A DNA stretch of 64,000 nucleotides, from the NCBI GenBank assembly GCA_021463345.1, contig JAJTYM010000010.1:1-64000 (forward strand), read 5' to 3'. This DNA is from Pseudobdellovibrionaceae bacterium (GTDB lineage: Bacteria > Bdellovibrionota > Bdellovibrionia > Bdellovibrionales > JAMPXM01). Shown here piece after piece: positions 8,645-17,056 of this stretch. The notes under the pieces are model-generated. The model was given only the letters and a program-made list of their open reading frames with translations, made no database searches and had not been told where the DNA came from. Position numbers and translations under genes: made by a program. Each line of letters starts with the position of its first letter. The stretch's first letter is position 1.

Positions 8645-9567
8645 ATGAGCCCGGCTTGGAGGCTGTACATCGCGTAGTAGAAGATGGGCGCGACGAAAAT
8701 CGTGCGGTCCATGATGGTCAACAGATCGCCGCGGCCGATGATGAAATAGCCGGCGTCTTTGATGCCGAGGTCGCGCCGGATCACCGAAAGGGTCAGGTCG
8801 CCGATGCTCCCGCCCAGGGCCGCGACGAGGGCCGACGCGATCCAATACGGCTCCGACCGCACGGGCAGGAGGTGGCGCATGCCCCAGGCGAGCAGGAGGG
8901 TAAGGGCGACGGCGACGGCGAAAGCCTCGAGGTTCCGTCGCGGCGTGATGCGGTTGAAGAGCTTGACGTGGCCGATGTGGCGGCTCAGGAGCAGGTACAT
9001 GTTGTCGCACGTTTCGGTGAGCAGGACGATGTAGATCACCATGTAGGGCCCGCTGTCGAGCTGCCAGATCCAGCCGAGGTGCATGAACGACCAGCCGAGG
9101 AAGCTGAACGCCATGAGCGTCAGGCTCATGTATTGGATCATCTGCTTGGCGGAATTGCGCAGGATCGGGATCAGGCAGATGACGCCGAGGAAGATCATCG
9201 GCGCCGAGTTGTACAGGTCCAGCCGGTCGGTATGGACGCAGAACGCGAGGCCGACGATGAAGACGTACGTCGCCCAAACGAAGTTGCTGCGGTGGTACAT
9301 CCCCATCATTTGGAAAAAGGTTTTCGCGCCCATGATCGCGACGAGCGTGAATACGATCAGCGGCCACGGCGGGGAAAGGCCGAGGAAGAGCAGGAGCACG
9401 GGCGCCGCGAACGACCAGCTTTGCAAGGACGCCCAGTTCGCGTACCACGTCGTGCCCCGGTGGCGCAGGACGAACGACGGGACGCCGAGGGCGAGCAGGC
9501 CGCCGAGGATCACGTACACGGTTTCGCGATAGAGCGGGTCGCTCCACAGCATCAGGTTGGGGCTCAT
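8641..9567 (-). CDS. cdsA: phosphatidate cytidylyltransferase
   Basis: This 308-residue polytopic membrane protein matches CdsA, which makes CDP-diacylglycerol from phosphatidic acid and CTP. About eight hydrophobic segments are visible. The C-terminal signature is GSIGDLTLSVIRRDLGIKD, followed by GRGDLLTIMDR, which matches the family pattern GD-S-KR-GIKD-G-DR. Its start overlaps the stop of the upstream sigma-54-type regulator by 4 bp and its end overlaps plsC by 4 bp. Regulator, cdsA and plsC therefore form one tightly coupled transcript. Confidence 0.9.
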   Translation of the reverse strand: MSPNLMLWSDPLYRETVYVILGGLLALGVPSFVLRHRGTTWYANWASLQSWSFAAPVLLLFLGLSPPWPLIVFTLVAIMGAKTFFQMMGMYHRSNFVWATYVFIVGLAFCVHTDRLDLYNSAPMIFLGVICLIPILRNSAKQMIQYMSLTLMAFSFLGWSFMHLGWIWQLDSGPYMVIYIVLLTETCDNMYLLLSRHIGHVKLFNRITPRRNLEAFAVAVALTLLLAWGMRHLLPVRSEPYWIASALVAALGGSIGDLTLSVIRRDLGIKDAGYFIIGRGDLLTIMDRTIFVAPIFYYAMYSLQAGLI

Positions 9568-10913
9568 GCGTCGGCCCCGATGTTGTGGTCCTTGATCTTC
9601 TTGTAGAGGCTCGAACGCGAGATCCCCAGGAGGGCCGCGACTTTTTCGATGTCGCTCTCGGCTTTGAGCGCCAGCCGGATCAGGCGAGCTTCGTAGTCGG
9701 CCAAGAGGCTGTTCAGGCCGCGGGCCAAGTCCACGGTCGACCCGGTATCAGGATCGCGGGCGCCGCCGCCGGCGGGCAGGACGCGGCCCACGTCCTCGAC
9801 ACGCACGATCGGCAGGGGGGAATGCAGGCTCAGCTGCTCGCAGACGCGCTTGAGCTCGCGTACGTTGCCTGGCCAGGCGTGTTGCCGCAGGCGCTCTTTC
9901 GCGTCCTGTGACAGGGTTTTGTTCCGCCGCGGCCGCTCGCGCTCGAGGAAAAAATCGGCGAGCGCCGGGACGTCGCCCGCGCGCGCGCGCAGGGGAGGAA
10001 GCGCGATGCGCTTGCCGTTCAGGCGCCAGAGGAGGTCTTCGCGGAACTTCCCGTCCTTGACCATTTGCGCGAGGTTCTGGTTGCTCGCCGCGATCACGCG
10101 CACGTTGACCTTTACGGTGTCTTTCGCGCCCACGCGGCGGATCTCGCCGCTTTCGAGGAAACGCAGGAGTTTCGCCTGCTGCGACAACGGCAACGCCTCG
10201 ATCTCGTCGAGGAACAAGTCCCCGTTGTGCGCGGCTTCGGCGAGGCCCATCTTGTTCTGGTCGGCGCCGGTGAACGCGCCGCGGACGTGGCCGAAAACCT
10301 CGCTCTCGAACACGTTTTCGGGCAGCGCCGCGACGTTGACCGTGATGAACGGCCGCGCGTCTTCCTGCCCGTGGATCAGGCTCGCGACGACTTCCTTGCC
10401 CGTGCCGGATTCGCCTTCGATGTAGATCGGCCCAGGCTCCCCCTTGAGGGCCGCGATCTGCCGGAGAACGTCGCGGGACTCGGCGCTGTCGCCGATCCAC
10501 ACCGCGCGGGCGGGTTTGCCGCGCGCGGCGGCTTCGCGCAGCAGGAGCAGGGCCTCGATCTTTTCGAGCGTGAGCTCGATTTCCTCCGGGCTCAGGGGTT
10601 TGGCGAGGAACCGCGAGGCGCCGGCCTTCAGGCAGCTCTCCATCAGGTCGCGGTCGAGATCGCCCGAGATCGCGACGATCTCGAGGTGCGGGTCCGAGCC
10701 GTGCAAATGCGCGACGACGTCGACGCCCTCGGCGCGCGCGGAATTTTTGCTCAGGTGCATGTCGACGAACGCGGCGTCGAAGGGCTCTTTCGGCACCTCG
10801 GCGCGGGAATTGGCCGGGACCACGCGCCATTGCTCCGGCAGGCACATGCGGATCGACTGGATGACGAGATCGTCGTCGTCGACGACGAGCAGCTTTAATC
10901 TTTGGTCGGCCAT
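9564..10913 (-). CDS. sigma-54-dependent response regulator, NtrC/AtoC type
   Basis: The roughly 449-residue protein has three parts. A receiver domain occupies about 1-120, with the acidic cluster DDDD at 12-15 and phospho-acceptor Asp51. The AAA+ domain has Walker A GESGTGKE, the sigma-54-contacting GAFTGA loop and the arginine-finger region. A C-terminal Fis-type helix-turn-helix is centred on ALLGISRSSLYKKI. It should activate sigma-54 promoters when phosphorylated. No partner kinase is adjacent; instead it is coupled to cdsA and plsC by ATGA overlap, which suggests a link to membrane lipid synthesis. The ATG at 10913 is preferred over one four codons upstream. Confidence 0.92.
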   Translation of the reverse strand: MADQRLKLLVVDDDDLVIQSIRMCLPEQWRVVPANSRAEVPKEPFDAAFVDMHLSKNSARAEGVDVVAHLHGSDPHLEIVAISGDLDRDLMESCLKAGASRFLAKPLSPEEIELTLEKIEALLLLREAAARGKPARAVWIGDSAESRDVLRQIAALKGEPGPIYIEGESGTGKEVVASLIHGQEDARPFITVNVAALPENVFESEVFGHVRGAFTGADQNKMGLAEAAHNGDLFLDEIEALPLSQQAKLLRFLESGEIRRVGAKDTVKVNVRVIAASNQNLAQMVKDGKFREDLLWRLNGKRIALPPLRARAGDVPALADFFLERERPRRNKTLSQDAKERLRQHAWPGNVRELKRVCEQLSLHSPLPIVRVEDVGRVLPAGGGARDPDTGSTVDLARGLNSLLADYEARLIRLALKAESDIEKVAALLGISRSSLYKKIKDHNIGADA

Positions 10914-11020
10914 GCCGCACTCCATTGAACGTGAATGAAGCGATCCGCGTTTATCCTATTCAACTCGGGTCGCCTGTGACAATACTTAACCGTCCTCGGA
11001 GCAGACCGGATGGAGCCCGC

Positions 11021-12271
11021 ATGCCTCAGTCAGCCATGACCCAGCCAGCGAAAATTTTTCAACGCGATCCTTTCCGCATCCTCTTGGTTGAAAATATCCA
11101 TCCGAGGGCCAGGGAAGTGTTCGAACGCGAGGGCTGCCAGGTCCGCTTGGAGACGCGCGCGCCTTCGGAAGCCGAACTCATGGAGTGGATCGGGGAGTAT
11201 GACGTCATCGGGATCCGCTCGAAGACGAAACTCACGGGGAGCGTCCTGGGCGCCAACAAGGAACTGCTCGCGGTCGGGGCGTTCTGCATCGGCACCGACC
11301 AGATCGACACGGGGCGGGCCGGCCTCCTCGGCGTACCCGTTTTCAACGCGCCGTACAGCAACACGCGTTCGGTGGCCGAACTCGTGATGGCCGAAATCGT
11401 GGCGCTCTCGCGCCATCTCGGCGACCGCAACATGGAGACTCACAAGGGCGTCTGGCTCAAGTCCGCGGCGGGCGCGCGCGAAATCCGCGGCAAGACGCTC
11501 GGGATCGTGGGCTACGGGCACATCGGCAGCCAGGTTTCGGTGCTCGCCGAGGCGTTCGGGATGCGCGTCGTGTTTTTCGACGTCGTCAAAAAACTCCCGC
11601 TCGGCAACTCGCAGCCCATGGAATCGCTCACGGATCTCCTCAAAGCGGCGGACTTCGCGACCTTCCACGTGCCCGACACGCCACAGACGCGCAACATGAT
11701 CGCGGCCCCGCAACTCAACGTGATGAAGCGCGGGGCGCACCTTATCAACGCGAGCCGCGGCAGCGTGGTCAACATCGATGATTTAGCGGCGAGCCTCAAG
11801 GCCGGGCATACGGGCGGGGCGGCGATCGACGTGTTCCCGCAGGAGCCGGCGAGCAACGGCGAGACGTTCGTTTCGCCGCTCCAAGGCGTCAAGAACGTCA
11901 TCCTCACTCCCCATATCGGCGGCAGCACGGAGGAAGCGCAGGAAGCCATCGGCATCGAGGTCGCCGAGAGCCTTTTGCGGTTCCTCAAGACGGGCAGCAC
12001 CCGCGGCGCCGTCAATTTCCCCAACGTCGACCTGCCCGTCATGCACGAGGACGCGCACCGCATGCTCAACGTCCACCGGAACGTTCCCGGGGTCTTGAGC
12101 GACATCAACAGCGTCGTTTCCGACCTGAACGTCAATATCCAGGCGCAGTCGCTTTCGACCAACGCGTCGATCGGCTACCTGGTCATGGATATGGCCAAAG
12201 TCGAAGCGGACCAGGTCGGGGAGCGGGTGCGGGATCTCGAAACCAGCATCAAGACCCGTATCCTCTACTGA
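11021..12271 (+). CDS. serA: D-3-phosphoglycerate dehydrogenase
   Basis: SerA oxidises 3-phosphoglycerate with NAD in the first step of serine synthesis. The 416-residue length matches the E. coli type. GIVGYGHIGSQVS is the Rossmann glycine motif, NASRGSVV and the HIGGSTEEAQEAIG region carry catalytic residues, and the last 80 residues form an ACT domain expected to bind serine for feedback control. The ATG at 11021 follows GGATGGAG at normal spacing; the frame is open back to 10925 but that stretch is not family-like. It is divergent from the sigma-54 regulator and convergent with a D-2-hydroxyglutarate-type dehydrogenase, a functionally meaningful neighbour. Confidence 0.95.
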   Translation: MPQSAMTQPAKIFQRDPFRILLVENIHPRAREVFEREGCQVRLETRAPSEAELMEWIGEYDVIGIRSKTKLTGSVLGANKELLAVGAFCIGTDQIDTGRAGLLGVPVFNAPYSNTRSVAELVMAEIVALSRHLGDRNMETHKGVWLKSAAGAREIRGKTLGIVGYGHIGSQVSVLAEAFGMRVVFFDVVKKLPLGNSQPMESLTDLLKAADFATFHVPDTPQTRNMIAAPQLNVMKRGAHLINASRGSVVNIDDLAASLKAGHTGGAAIDVFPQEPASNGETFVSPLQGVKNVILTPHIGGSTEEAQEAIGIEVAESLLRFLKTGSTRGAVNFPNVDLPVMHEDAHRMLNVHRNVPGVLSDINSVVSDLNVNIQAQSLSTNASIGYLVMDMAKVEADQVGERVRDLETSIKTRILY

Positions 12272-12298
12272 TCCACGGCGTCGACGGGGGATCGGCCC

Positions 12299-13687
12299 TC
12301 AGTCGAAGATTTTCCCCGGATTGAGGATGTTGTCCGGGTCGAAGACTTTCTTGATCCCTCTCATCAGGGCGATTTCCTCGGGGCTGCGGGAGTAGGCGAG
12401 GTACGGCTTCTTGACGAGGCCCACGCCGTGCTCGGCCGAAATCGAGCCGCCGTATTTCCCGACCACGTCGAACAGGAGTTTGTTGGCGAGCGAGCACTTG
12501 CGGACGAACTCGTCCTTCGGAAGGTCCTCCGGCTTGAGGATGTTGATGTGCATGTTGCCGTCGCCGATGTGGCCGAACCAAACGACCTCGAAATCGGGGT
12601 AGTTCGACTTGAGGACGGCGTCGACGTCGCGCAGGAAGCCCGGGACATTGGCGATGGTGACGGAGATGTCGTTCTTGTACGGGCTGTAGGGGGCTGTCGC
12701 CTCGCTCACGTCTTCGCGCAGCCGCCAAAAGTCCCGCGCCTGTGCTTCGCTCTGGCTGATCGCGCCGTCGATCGCCCAGCCCTTTTCGACGCACGTTTCG
12801 AACGTCTCGAGGATGCGGCTTTCGGTGTCGCCCCGCGTGTTCTCGATTTCGACGAGCAGGTAGTTGGGCGCATCGAGGGAGAGCGGCTTGCTCAAGCCGG
12901 TGTGCTCCACGACGCGCCTGAGCGCGACGTCGGAGAAAAACTCGAAGGCGGTGAGGGGGAGCTGGTCGCGGAACTCGCGGAAGACGCCCATGATCGCGTC
13001 GAGCGTCGGCACGCCCAGGAGGACGACGGTGAGCGGCTTCGGCGGCACGGTGAAGCGGAGGGTGGCTTCGGTCACGAAACCGAGCGAACCCTCGCTGCCG
13101 ATGAACAGGTGCCGGAGGTCGAAACCAGTGGCGTTCTTGACGAGACCTTTGTTGAGTTCGAGGATGTCGCCCACTCCGGTGACGACCTTGAGGCCCGCCA
13201 CCCATTCGCGCGTCAGGCCGTAGCGGATGACTTTGATGCCGCCGGCGTTGGTGGCGATGTTGCCGCCGATGTGGCTCGATCCACGGGCCGCGAAATCCAC
13301 CGGGTAGAAGAACCCGCGGTCGCGAACGTGCGTCTGCAGCGTTTCGGTGATGACGCCCGCCTGGCACGTCACGGTTCGGTCGACGGGGTTGAAATCGAGG
13401 ATCTTGTTCATCCTCTCGAAACTGACGACGATCTCGCCTTTCTCCGCGACGGCCGCGCCGCTCAGCCCGGTGCGCCCACCGCTCGGCACGAGCGCGGCTT
13501 TCATTTTGCGCGCGAAGCCGACCAGTTCCGCCACCATTTCGCTCGAGGTCGGGAAAACGACAGCGCTCGGTTTCGGGTCGTAGTGCTTGACCCAATCGCG
13601 ACCGTAAGCGGCGAGGCTCTGGGGGTCGGTGAGCACGTCGGAAGCGGGGAGGAAGGAACGCAGGCCGGAAACGATGTTCTGATCCAT
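12299..13687 (-). CDS. FAD-linked D-2-hydroxyacid dehydrogenase (D2HGDH/GlcD family)
   Basis: The 462-residue protein is a member of the FAD-binding PCMH/GlcD family. PSGGRTGLSGAAV and GSSHIGGNIATNAGG form the FAD site. HIGDGNMHIN and SAEHGVGLVKK are the C-terminal metal and substrate motifs, and the protein ends in the usual PDNILNPGKIFD. The family includes D-lactate, glycolate and D-2-hydroxyglutarate dehydrogenases. Placement tail-to-tail with serA, only 27 bp away, favours D-2-hydroxyglutarate, since SerA can reduce 2-oxoglutarate as a side reaction and such dehydrogenases recycle the product. That substrate call is inference. Confidence 0.88.
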   Translation of the reverse strand: MDQNIVSGLRSFLPASDVLTDPQSLAAYGRDWVKHYDPKPSAVVFPTSSEMVAELVGFARKMKAALVPSGGRTGLSGAAVAEKGEIVVSFERMNKILDFNPVDRTVTCQAGVITETLQTHVRDRGFFYPVDFAARGSSHIGGNIATNAGGIKVIRYGLTREWVAGLKVVTGVGDILELNKGLVKNATGFDLRHLFIGSEGSLGFVTEATLRFTVPPKPLTVVLLGVPTLDAIMGVFREFRDQLPLTAFEFFSDVALRRVVEHTGLSKPLSLDAPNYLLVEIENTRGDTESRILETFETCVEKGWAIDGAISQSEAQARDFWRLREDVSEATAPYSPYKNDISVTIANVPGFLRDVDAVLKSNYPDFEVVWFGHIGDGNMHINILKPEDLPKDEFVRKCSLANKLLFDVVGKYGGSISAEHGVGLVKKPYLAYSRSPEEIALMRGIKKVFDPDNILNPGKIFD

Positions 13688-13754
13688 GCATGAAGACTAC
13701 CGGATCGGGCTGCGCCTGGCACCCAGCGATTCAACAAAAAAGATTCTGTTCCGG

Positions 13755-13802
13755 CGCCCGGGTTCGGCTCGGGCGCGCGCGGCACGGAGACGAACCCGGG
13801 CG
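13755..13802 (-). terminator. inverted repeat, possible terminator after the Hpt-kinase operon
   Basis: CGCCCGGGTTCG at 13755-13766 and CGAACCCGGGCG at 13791-13802 are perfect 12-bp inverted arms with a 24-bp loop. They lie between the end of the Hpt gene and the start of the dehydrogenase. Read on the minus strand, a six-base T run follows about 13 bases after the stem. The gap between stem and T run is longer than ideal. Confidence 0.4.
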
Positions 13803-13810
13803 TCATCGCT

Positions 13811-14158
13811 TCAGCGCAGAGCGGAAAGTTCCGCGAATTCCCCGCAGCCGGAGAGATCGAACTCTTCCCCGGCCAGGCGCGCCTCATGGATTTTCCCCAG
13901 GATATCGAGCGCGAGTTCCACCGCCCGATCCCGCGTCGCGCCTTTTTTCGAGCAGAGCTCCTCGGCGATCAGGCCGAGTTCGCTGATTTCGGGAAGGCCG
14001 TAGGTTTTCCCCGTCCCCTTCAACTTGTGGAATTCGGTTTCGAGCAGATCGGTCTCGCCCGCCCGCCAGAGCTTGGCGGCGTTCTCGATCTTCTCGGGAA
14101 GGCTCTTCAAGTAGTCGCGTTTCAGGCCTTCGAGGATTTCCTTCAATTCCGGAGTCAT
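13811..14158 (-). CDS. histidine phosphotransfer (Hpt) domain protein
   Basis: This 115-residue protein is a single Hpt domain. The phospho-acceptor is His44 in FHKLKGTGKTYGLPEIS, which fits the family signature HxLKGxxxxxG. Such proteins shuttle phosphate between receivers of a phosphorelay. Its ATG overlaps the stop of the upstream histidine kinase by 4 bp. With the two receiver genes further upstream it gives a complete set of parts (kinase, receivers, Hpt) in one operon. Confidence 0.85.
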   Translation of the reverse strand: MTPELKEILEGLKRDYLKSLPEKIENAAKLWRAGETDLLETEFHKLKGTGKTYGLPEISELGLIAEELCSKKGATRDRAVELALDILGKIHEARLAGEEFDLSGCGEFAELSALR

Positions 14159-15528
14159 GCCGCCCCCCGCCCGCGTTCCGCCGGCACGTCGTCCGCGTCG
14201 GGGCTGTGACCGGTTTGATCACGCCACTTGGGCAGCGTGAAGTAGAAAGTGGCGCCTTTGCCTTTCTCGGAATGAACGCCGATCGTGCCCCCGTGCTCCT
14301 CGACCAGCGCGCGGGCGATCGTCAGCCCCAGGCCCGTGCCCTTGACGATCGGGCTCTCGGGGCTCGAACTCTGGCGGAACTTCTGGAAAATCAGCTCCTG
14401 GTCCTCGGGCGCGATGCCGATGCCTTGATCCTGCACCTGGACGAGCATCTCTCCGTTGCGGGTTTTCGAAGCGAAAACCGAGACTGTTCCGTCCTCGGGG
14501 CTGAACTTGATGGAATTGGATACGAGGTTGGTGAGGATCTGTTGCATGCGGTCGCGATCCATGTAGACCTCAAGGCCGGGGCGCGGTTGGACGGCGATGC
14601 GCACTTTGGCCGCGTTGGCGAGGCCCACGAGGCTCTGCGCCGTCTTATGCATCATTTCGTCCCAGTTCACCCAGTCCCCCTTGAGCGGCAGCTTGCCGGC
14701 CTCGATCTTGGCCAGATCGAGGAGGTCGTTGATGAGGCGGATGAGGCGGTCGGTCTCGCTTTCGGCGATCTTCAGGAGCTTCTCGGCTTGGGGCTCGAGC
14801 CGGCCCATCACGCCGCTGGTGAGCAGGCTGAGGGAGCCTTTGATCGACGTCATCGGCGTGCGCAGCTCGTGGCTCGTGATGCTCAGGAAGTCCGACTTCG
14901 CCTGGTCGAGCGATTTGAGCTCGTCCATGTTGTTGATCACCCTCTGCGCGAGCGAGTTGAAGGTGCGCTGCAACTGCCCGAGCTCGTTGCTTTCGGGCTC
15001 GGAGAACTGGAACGAATAGCGGTCGACGAGGAAGTCCATCATCCGTCGTGAGAGCCTGTCGATGCCGCGGAAAACGCTCGCGCGGACGGTGAGCCAGAGC
15101 ATGAAAAGGCCGACGAGCGGCAGCAGGGCGGTGACCGCCGCGTTCTGCTTGAGTTTGCGCTCGGCCTCGCGCTGGCGGAGAAGCGCGTCGTTGAGGGTCC
15201 TGCGCTCGCTGTCGACGAACGCGAGCACGCGGCGACGGAGCGCTTTGGGGTCTTTTTCGTTGTAGGCTTGGATGATGTCGCTCAACAGGTTCGCGCGCGG
15301 GTCGCGGCCGAGCTCCTTGCGCTTCTCCTTGAGCCGTCCGGCGAGCTTCGGCGAGTAGGAGGTGGCGTCGAGGAACAGGACCTGCGCGCGCAATTCGAGC
15401 ACGTCGCCGATCTGGCCCTGGGCGCGGTCGTAGTCCTCGTACGTGCGGATCGAGGCCTGGCCGAACCAGGCCATGCCGGTCACGACGAGGAGCACGATCA
15501 TCGCCAGGCGCGCGCGGATGGAGCTCAT
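14155..15528 (-). CDS. membrane-bound sensor histidine kinase
   Basis: The 457-residue kinase has an N-terminal membrane segment (residues about 7-25), a periplasmic or extracytoplasmic region of about 100 residues and a second membrane segment near 133-152. A HAMP-like linker leads to the dimerisation/phosphorylation helix with the SHELRTPM H-box and then the ATPase domain, with N-box LVSNSIKFS, G1 DQGIGIAPED and G2 GTGLGLTIA. It lies between a CheY-like receiver and an Hpt protein with 4-bp overlaps on both sides. It should autophosphorylate and pass phosphate into this operon's relay; the stimulus is unknown. Confidence 0.92.
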   Translation of the reverse strand: MSSIRARLAMIVLLVVTGMAWFGQASIRTYEDYDRAQGQIGDVLELRAQVLFLDATSYSPKLAGRLKEKRKELGRDPRANLLSDIIQAYNEKDPKALRRRVLAFVDSERRTLNDALLRQREAERKLKQNAAVTALLPLVGLFMLWLTVRASVFRGIDRLSRRMMDFLVDRYSFQFSEPESNELGQLQRTFNSLAQRVINNMDELKSLDQAKSDFLSITSHELRTPMTSIKGSLSLLTSGVMGRLEPQAEKLLKIAESETDRLIRLINDLLDLAKIEAGKLPLKGDWVNWDEMMHKTAQSLVGLANAAKVRIAVQPRPGLEVYMDRDRMQQILTNLVSNSIKFSPEDGTVSVFASKTRNGEMLVQVQDQGIGIAPEDQELIFQKFRQSSSPESPIVKGTGLGLTIARALVEEHGGTIGVHSEKGKGATFYFTLPKWRDQTGHSPDADDVPAERGRGAA

Positions 15529-15902
15529 GACGCCGCCAGGCCTTTCTCCCGGAGGATCTCGTCGATGCGCCCGCAGATCGCCTGCGGGTCGAACGGTTTG
15601 CCGATGAAGCCGGCGCCGAGCGCCAGGAACTGCTTGATGTCCTTCTCCTCGCTTTTCGCGCTCAGGAAGATGATGGGCGTCGAGGTGACGCCGCGGCTCT
15701 GGAGTTCACGGGCGACCTCGAGGCCGGCGAGCTTGGGCATCATGCCGTCGAGGATGATCAGGTCGAACCCGTCCTTGAGCGCGGCGTCCAGGGCTTGCGC
15801 CCCGTCGCTCGCGACGGTGACCGCGTGCCCGCCGATCTTCTCCAGGCACAGCTGGGTGATGACGGAGACGTTCGGGTCGTCTTCAGCCAGGAGGATCTTC
15901 AT
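15525..15902 (-). CDS. stand-alone CheY-like response regulator
   Basis: The 125-residue protein is a lone receiver domain with the acidic pair Asp8/Asp9, phospho-acceptor Asp52 in ILDGMMP, the switch residue Ser in FLSAKS and Lys in GKPFDP. It has no output domain, so it probably acts as a phosphorelay intermediate or by protein contact. It overlaps the kinase start by 4 bp and follows the PilZ-like regulator by 23 bp. Confidence 0.9.
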   Translation of the reverse strand: MKILLAEDDPNVSVITQLCLEKIGGHAVTVASDGAQALDAALKDGFDLIILDGMMPKLAGLEVARELQSRGVTSTPIIFLSAKSEEKDIKQFLALGAGFIGKPFDPQAICGRIDEILREKGLAAS

Positions 15903-15925
15903 GTTCGGTCTCCTTTCGGCGTCTA

Positions 15926-16633
15926 TCAGGCCGATTTCCGGCTCGCTTTCGTGGCGTGCGAGTAAATCCAGGCGCGTATCTTCTGCAGGACCGCCTCTTC
16001 CGCCCCGACGAACATCACGCGCGTCTCGTAGGCGCCGCTCGCCAGCTGCACGGAACTCAGGACTTTCATCGGCGGCGGCTCGCAGCCGATCTGCGCGAAC
16101 AGATCGGTGTCGACGCGCACGAGCGCGCCCTCGGTCAGCTTATGCGGCGATGTCGCGACGAGCCCGAGCTCGGAAACCGAGCGCATCTCGATGGGCAGGG
16201 TGAGATGGCCGCGGTGGGCGAAGTTGGCGCGGGCGAAATCCAGTTCAGCCGCGCTGGAGTCCTCGGACCGCTTGGCGAGCAGGGTCTCGACTTTTTTGAG
16301 GAACAGCATCGGGTCGATCGGCTTGAGGATGTAGTCGTCGACGCCGAGCTCGAGCGCCCGCTCGATGTCGCGCCGTTCGCGCCGCCCGGTGAGCATGGCG
16401 ATCGGGAGCTTCGCCCAGCGTTTGTCGGCGCGCACGGTTTTGACGAGGTCGTAGCCGGTGTGGGCCGGCATGTTCACGTCGGTGATCATGGCGTCGCAGC
16501 CGTGGTCGCGCAAAAGTTGCACGGCTTCCAGAGCGCCTCCCGCCGTGAGCACGTCGTGCCCGGCTTGCGCGAGCAGCGCGCGCCCGAGAGTCAGGATTTC
16601 CTGGTCGTCGTCGACCAGAATGATTTTCGCCAT
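15926..16633 (-). CDS. response regulator with C-terminal PilZ-like domain
   Basis: In this 235-residue protein, residues 1-125 are a receiver with Asp8-10, phospho-acceptor Asp52 in ITDVNMP and Lys in ILKPIDP. Residues about 135-230 look like a PilZ-type beta-barrel (SELGLVATSPHKLTEGALV and later ETRVMFVG), a fold that often binds cyclic di-GMP. The canonical RxxxR motif is not clear, so nucleotide binding is uncertain. It is the first gene of the signalling operon ending with the Hpt gene. A RBS-like GGAGG lies just upstream of the ATG. Confidence 0.75.
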   Translation of the reverse strand: MAKIILVDDDQEILTLGRALLAQAGHDVLTAGGALEAVQLLRDHGCDAMITDVNMPAHTGYDLVKTVRADKRWAKLPIAMLTGRRERRDIERALELGVDDYILKPIDPMLFLKKVETLLAKRSEDSSAAELDFARANFAHRGHLTLPIEMRSVSELGLVATSPHKLTEGALVRVDTDLFAQIGCEPPPMKVLSSVQLASGAYETRVMFVGAEEAVLQKIRAWIYSHATKASRKSA

Positions 16634-16736
16634 GGAGGCTCCTCCGGCGTCCCTATCGGCTTGAATTCGGTCGGATTTGATGGCCTTCGCCGAACAATCC
16701 CTGAAAGCCGCTTCGCGGCCCGGTCGGCGTCGCGAC

Positions 16737-16937
16737 TTACGTCCGGTCGCGCGCCCGGTCCTCCGGCGCGTCGGAGCGGAAGACCGCGTAGACGGGACAG
16801 AAGCGCCAGGCCGCGGTCGCGATCAGACCCATCCCGACGTAGGCCCAGAGGGGCCCTCCGGCGATGCCCCACGCGGCCATCGCGACGCCGATCAAAAACC
16901 TGAAGCATCGGTCCCAGCCGGCCATGTTGATGCGCAT
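16737..16937 (-). CDS. small DUF2892-type inner-membrane protein
   Basis: This 66-residue protein has the DUF2892 layout: WDRCFRFLIGVAM, a first membrane segment, GLIATAAWRF, then CPVYAVF at the end of the second segment. Family members are often found near rhodanese or thiol-related genes, but their role is poorly defined. It lies alone between the PilZ-like regulator and a nitronate monooxygenase on the other strand. An internal ATG at 16925 is an alternative start. Confidence 0.7.
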   Translation of the reverse strand: MRINMAGWDRCFRFLIGVAMAAWGIAGGPLWAYVGMGLIATAAWRFCPVYAVFRSDAPEDRARDRT

Positions 16938-17056
16938 GAGCGGATCATAACCTCGTCTTCCGCCGCCGGTCGAGTCGAGGAAACGGCCGGTCGCCCGCGC
17001 GAGTCTGGGGAGAATGCGGTGGACGCCTATCCTCTCCTGCCGGATGATGTGGCTCT

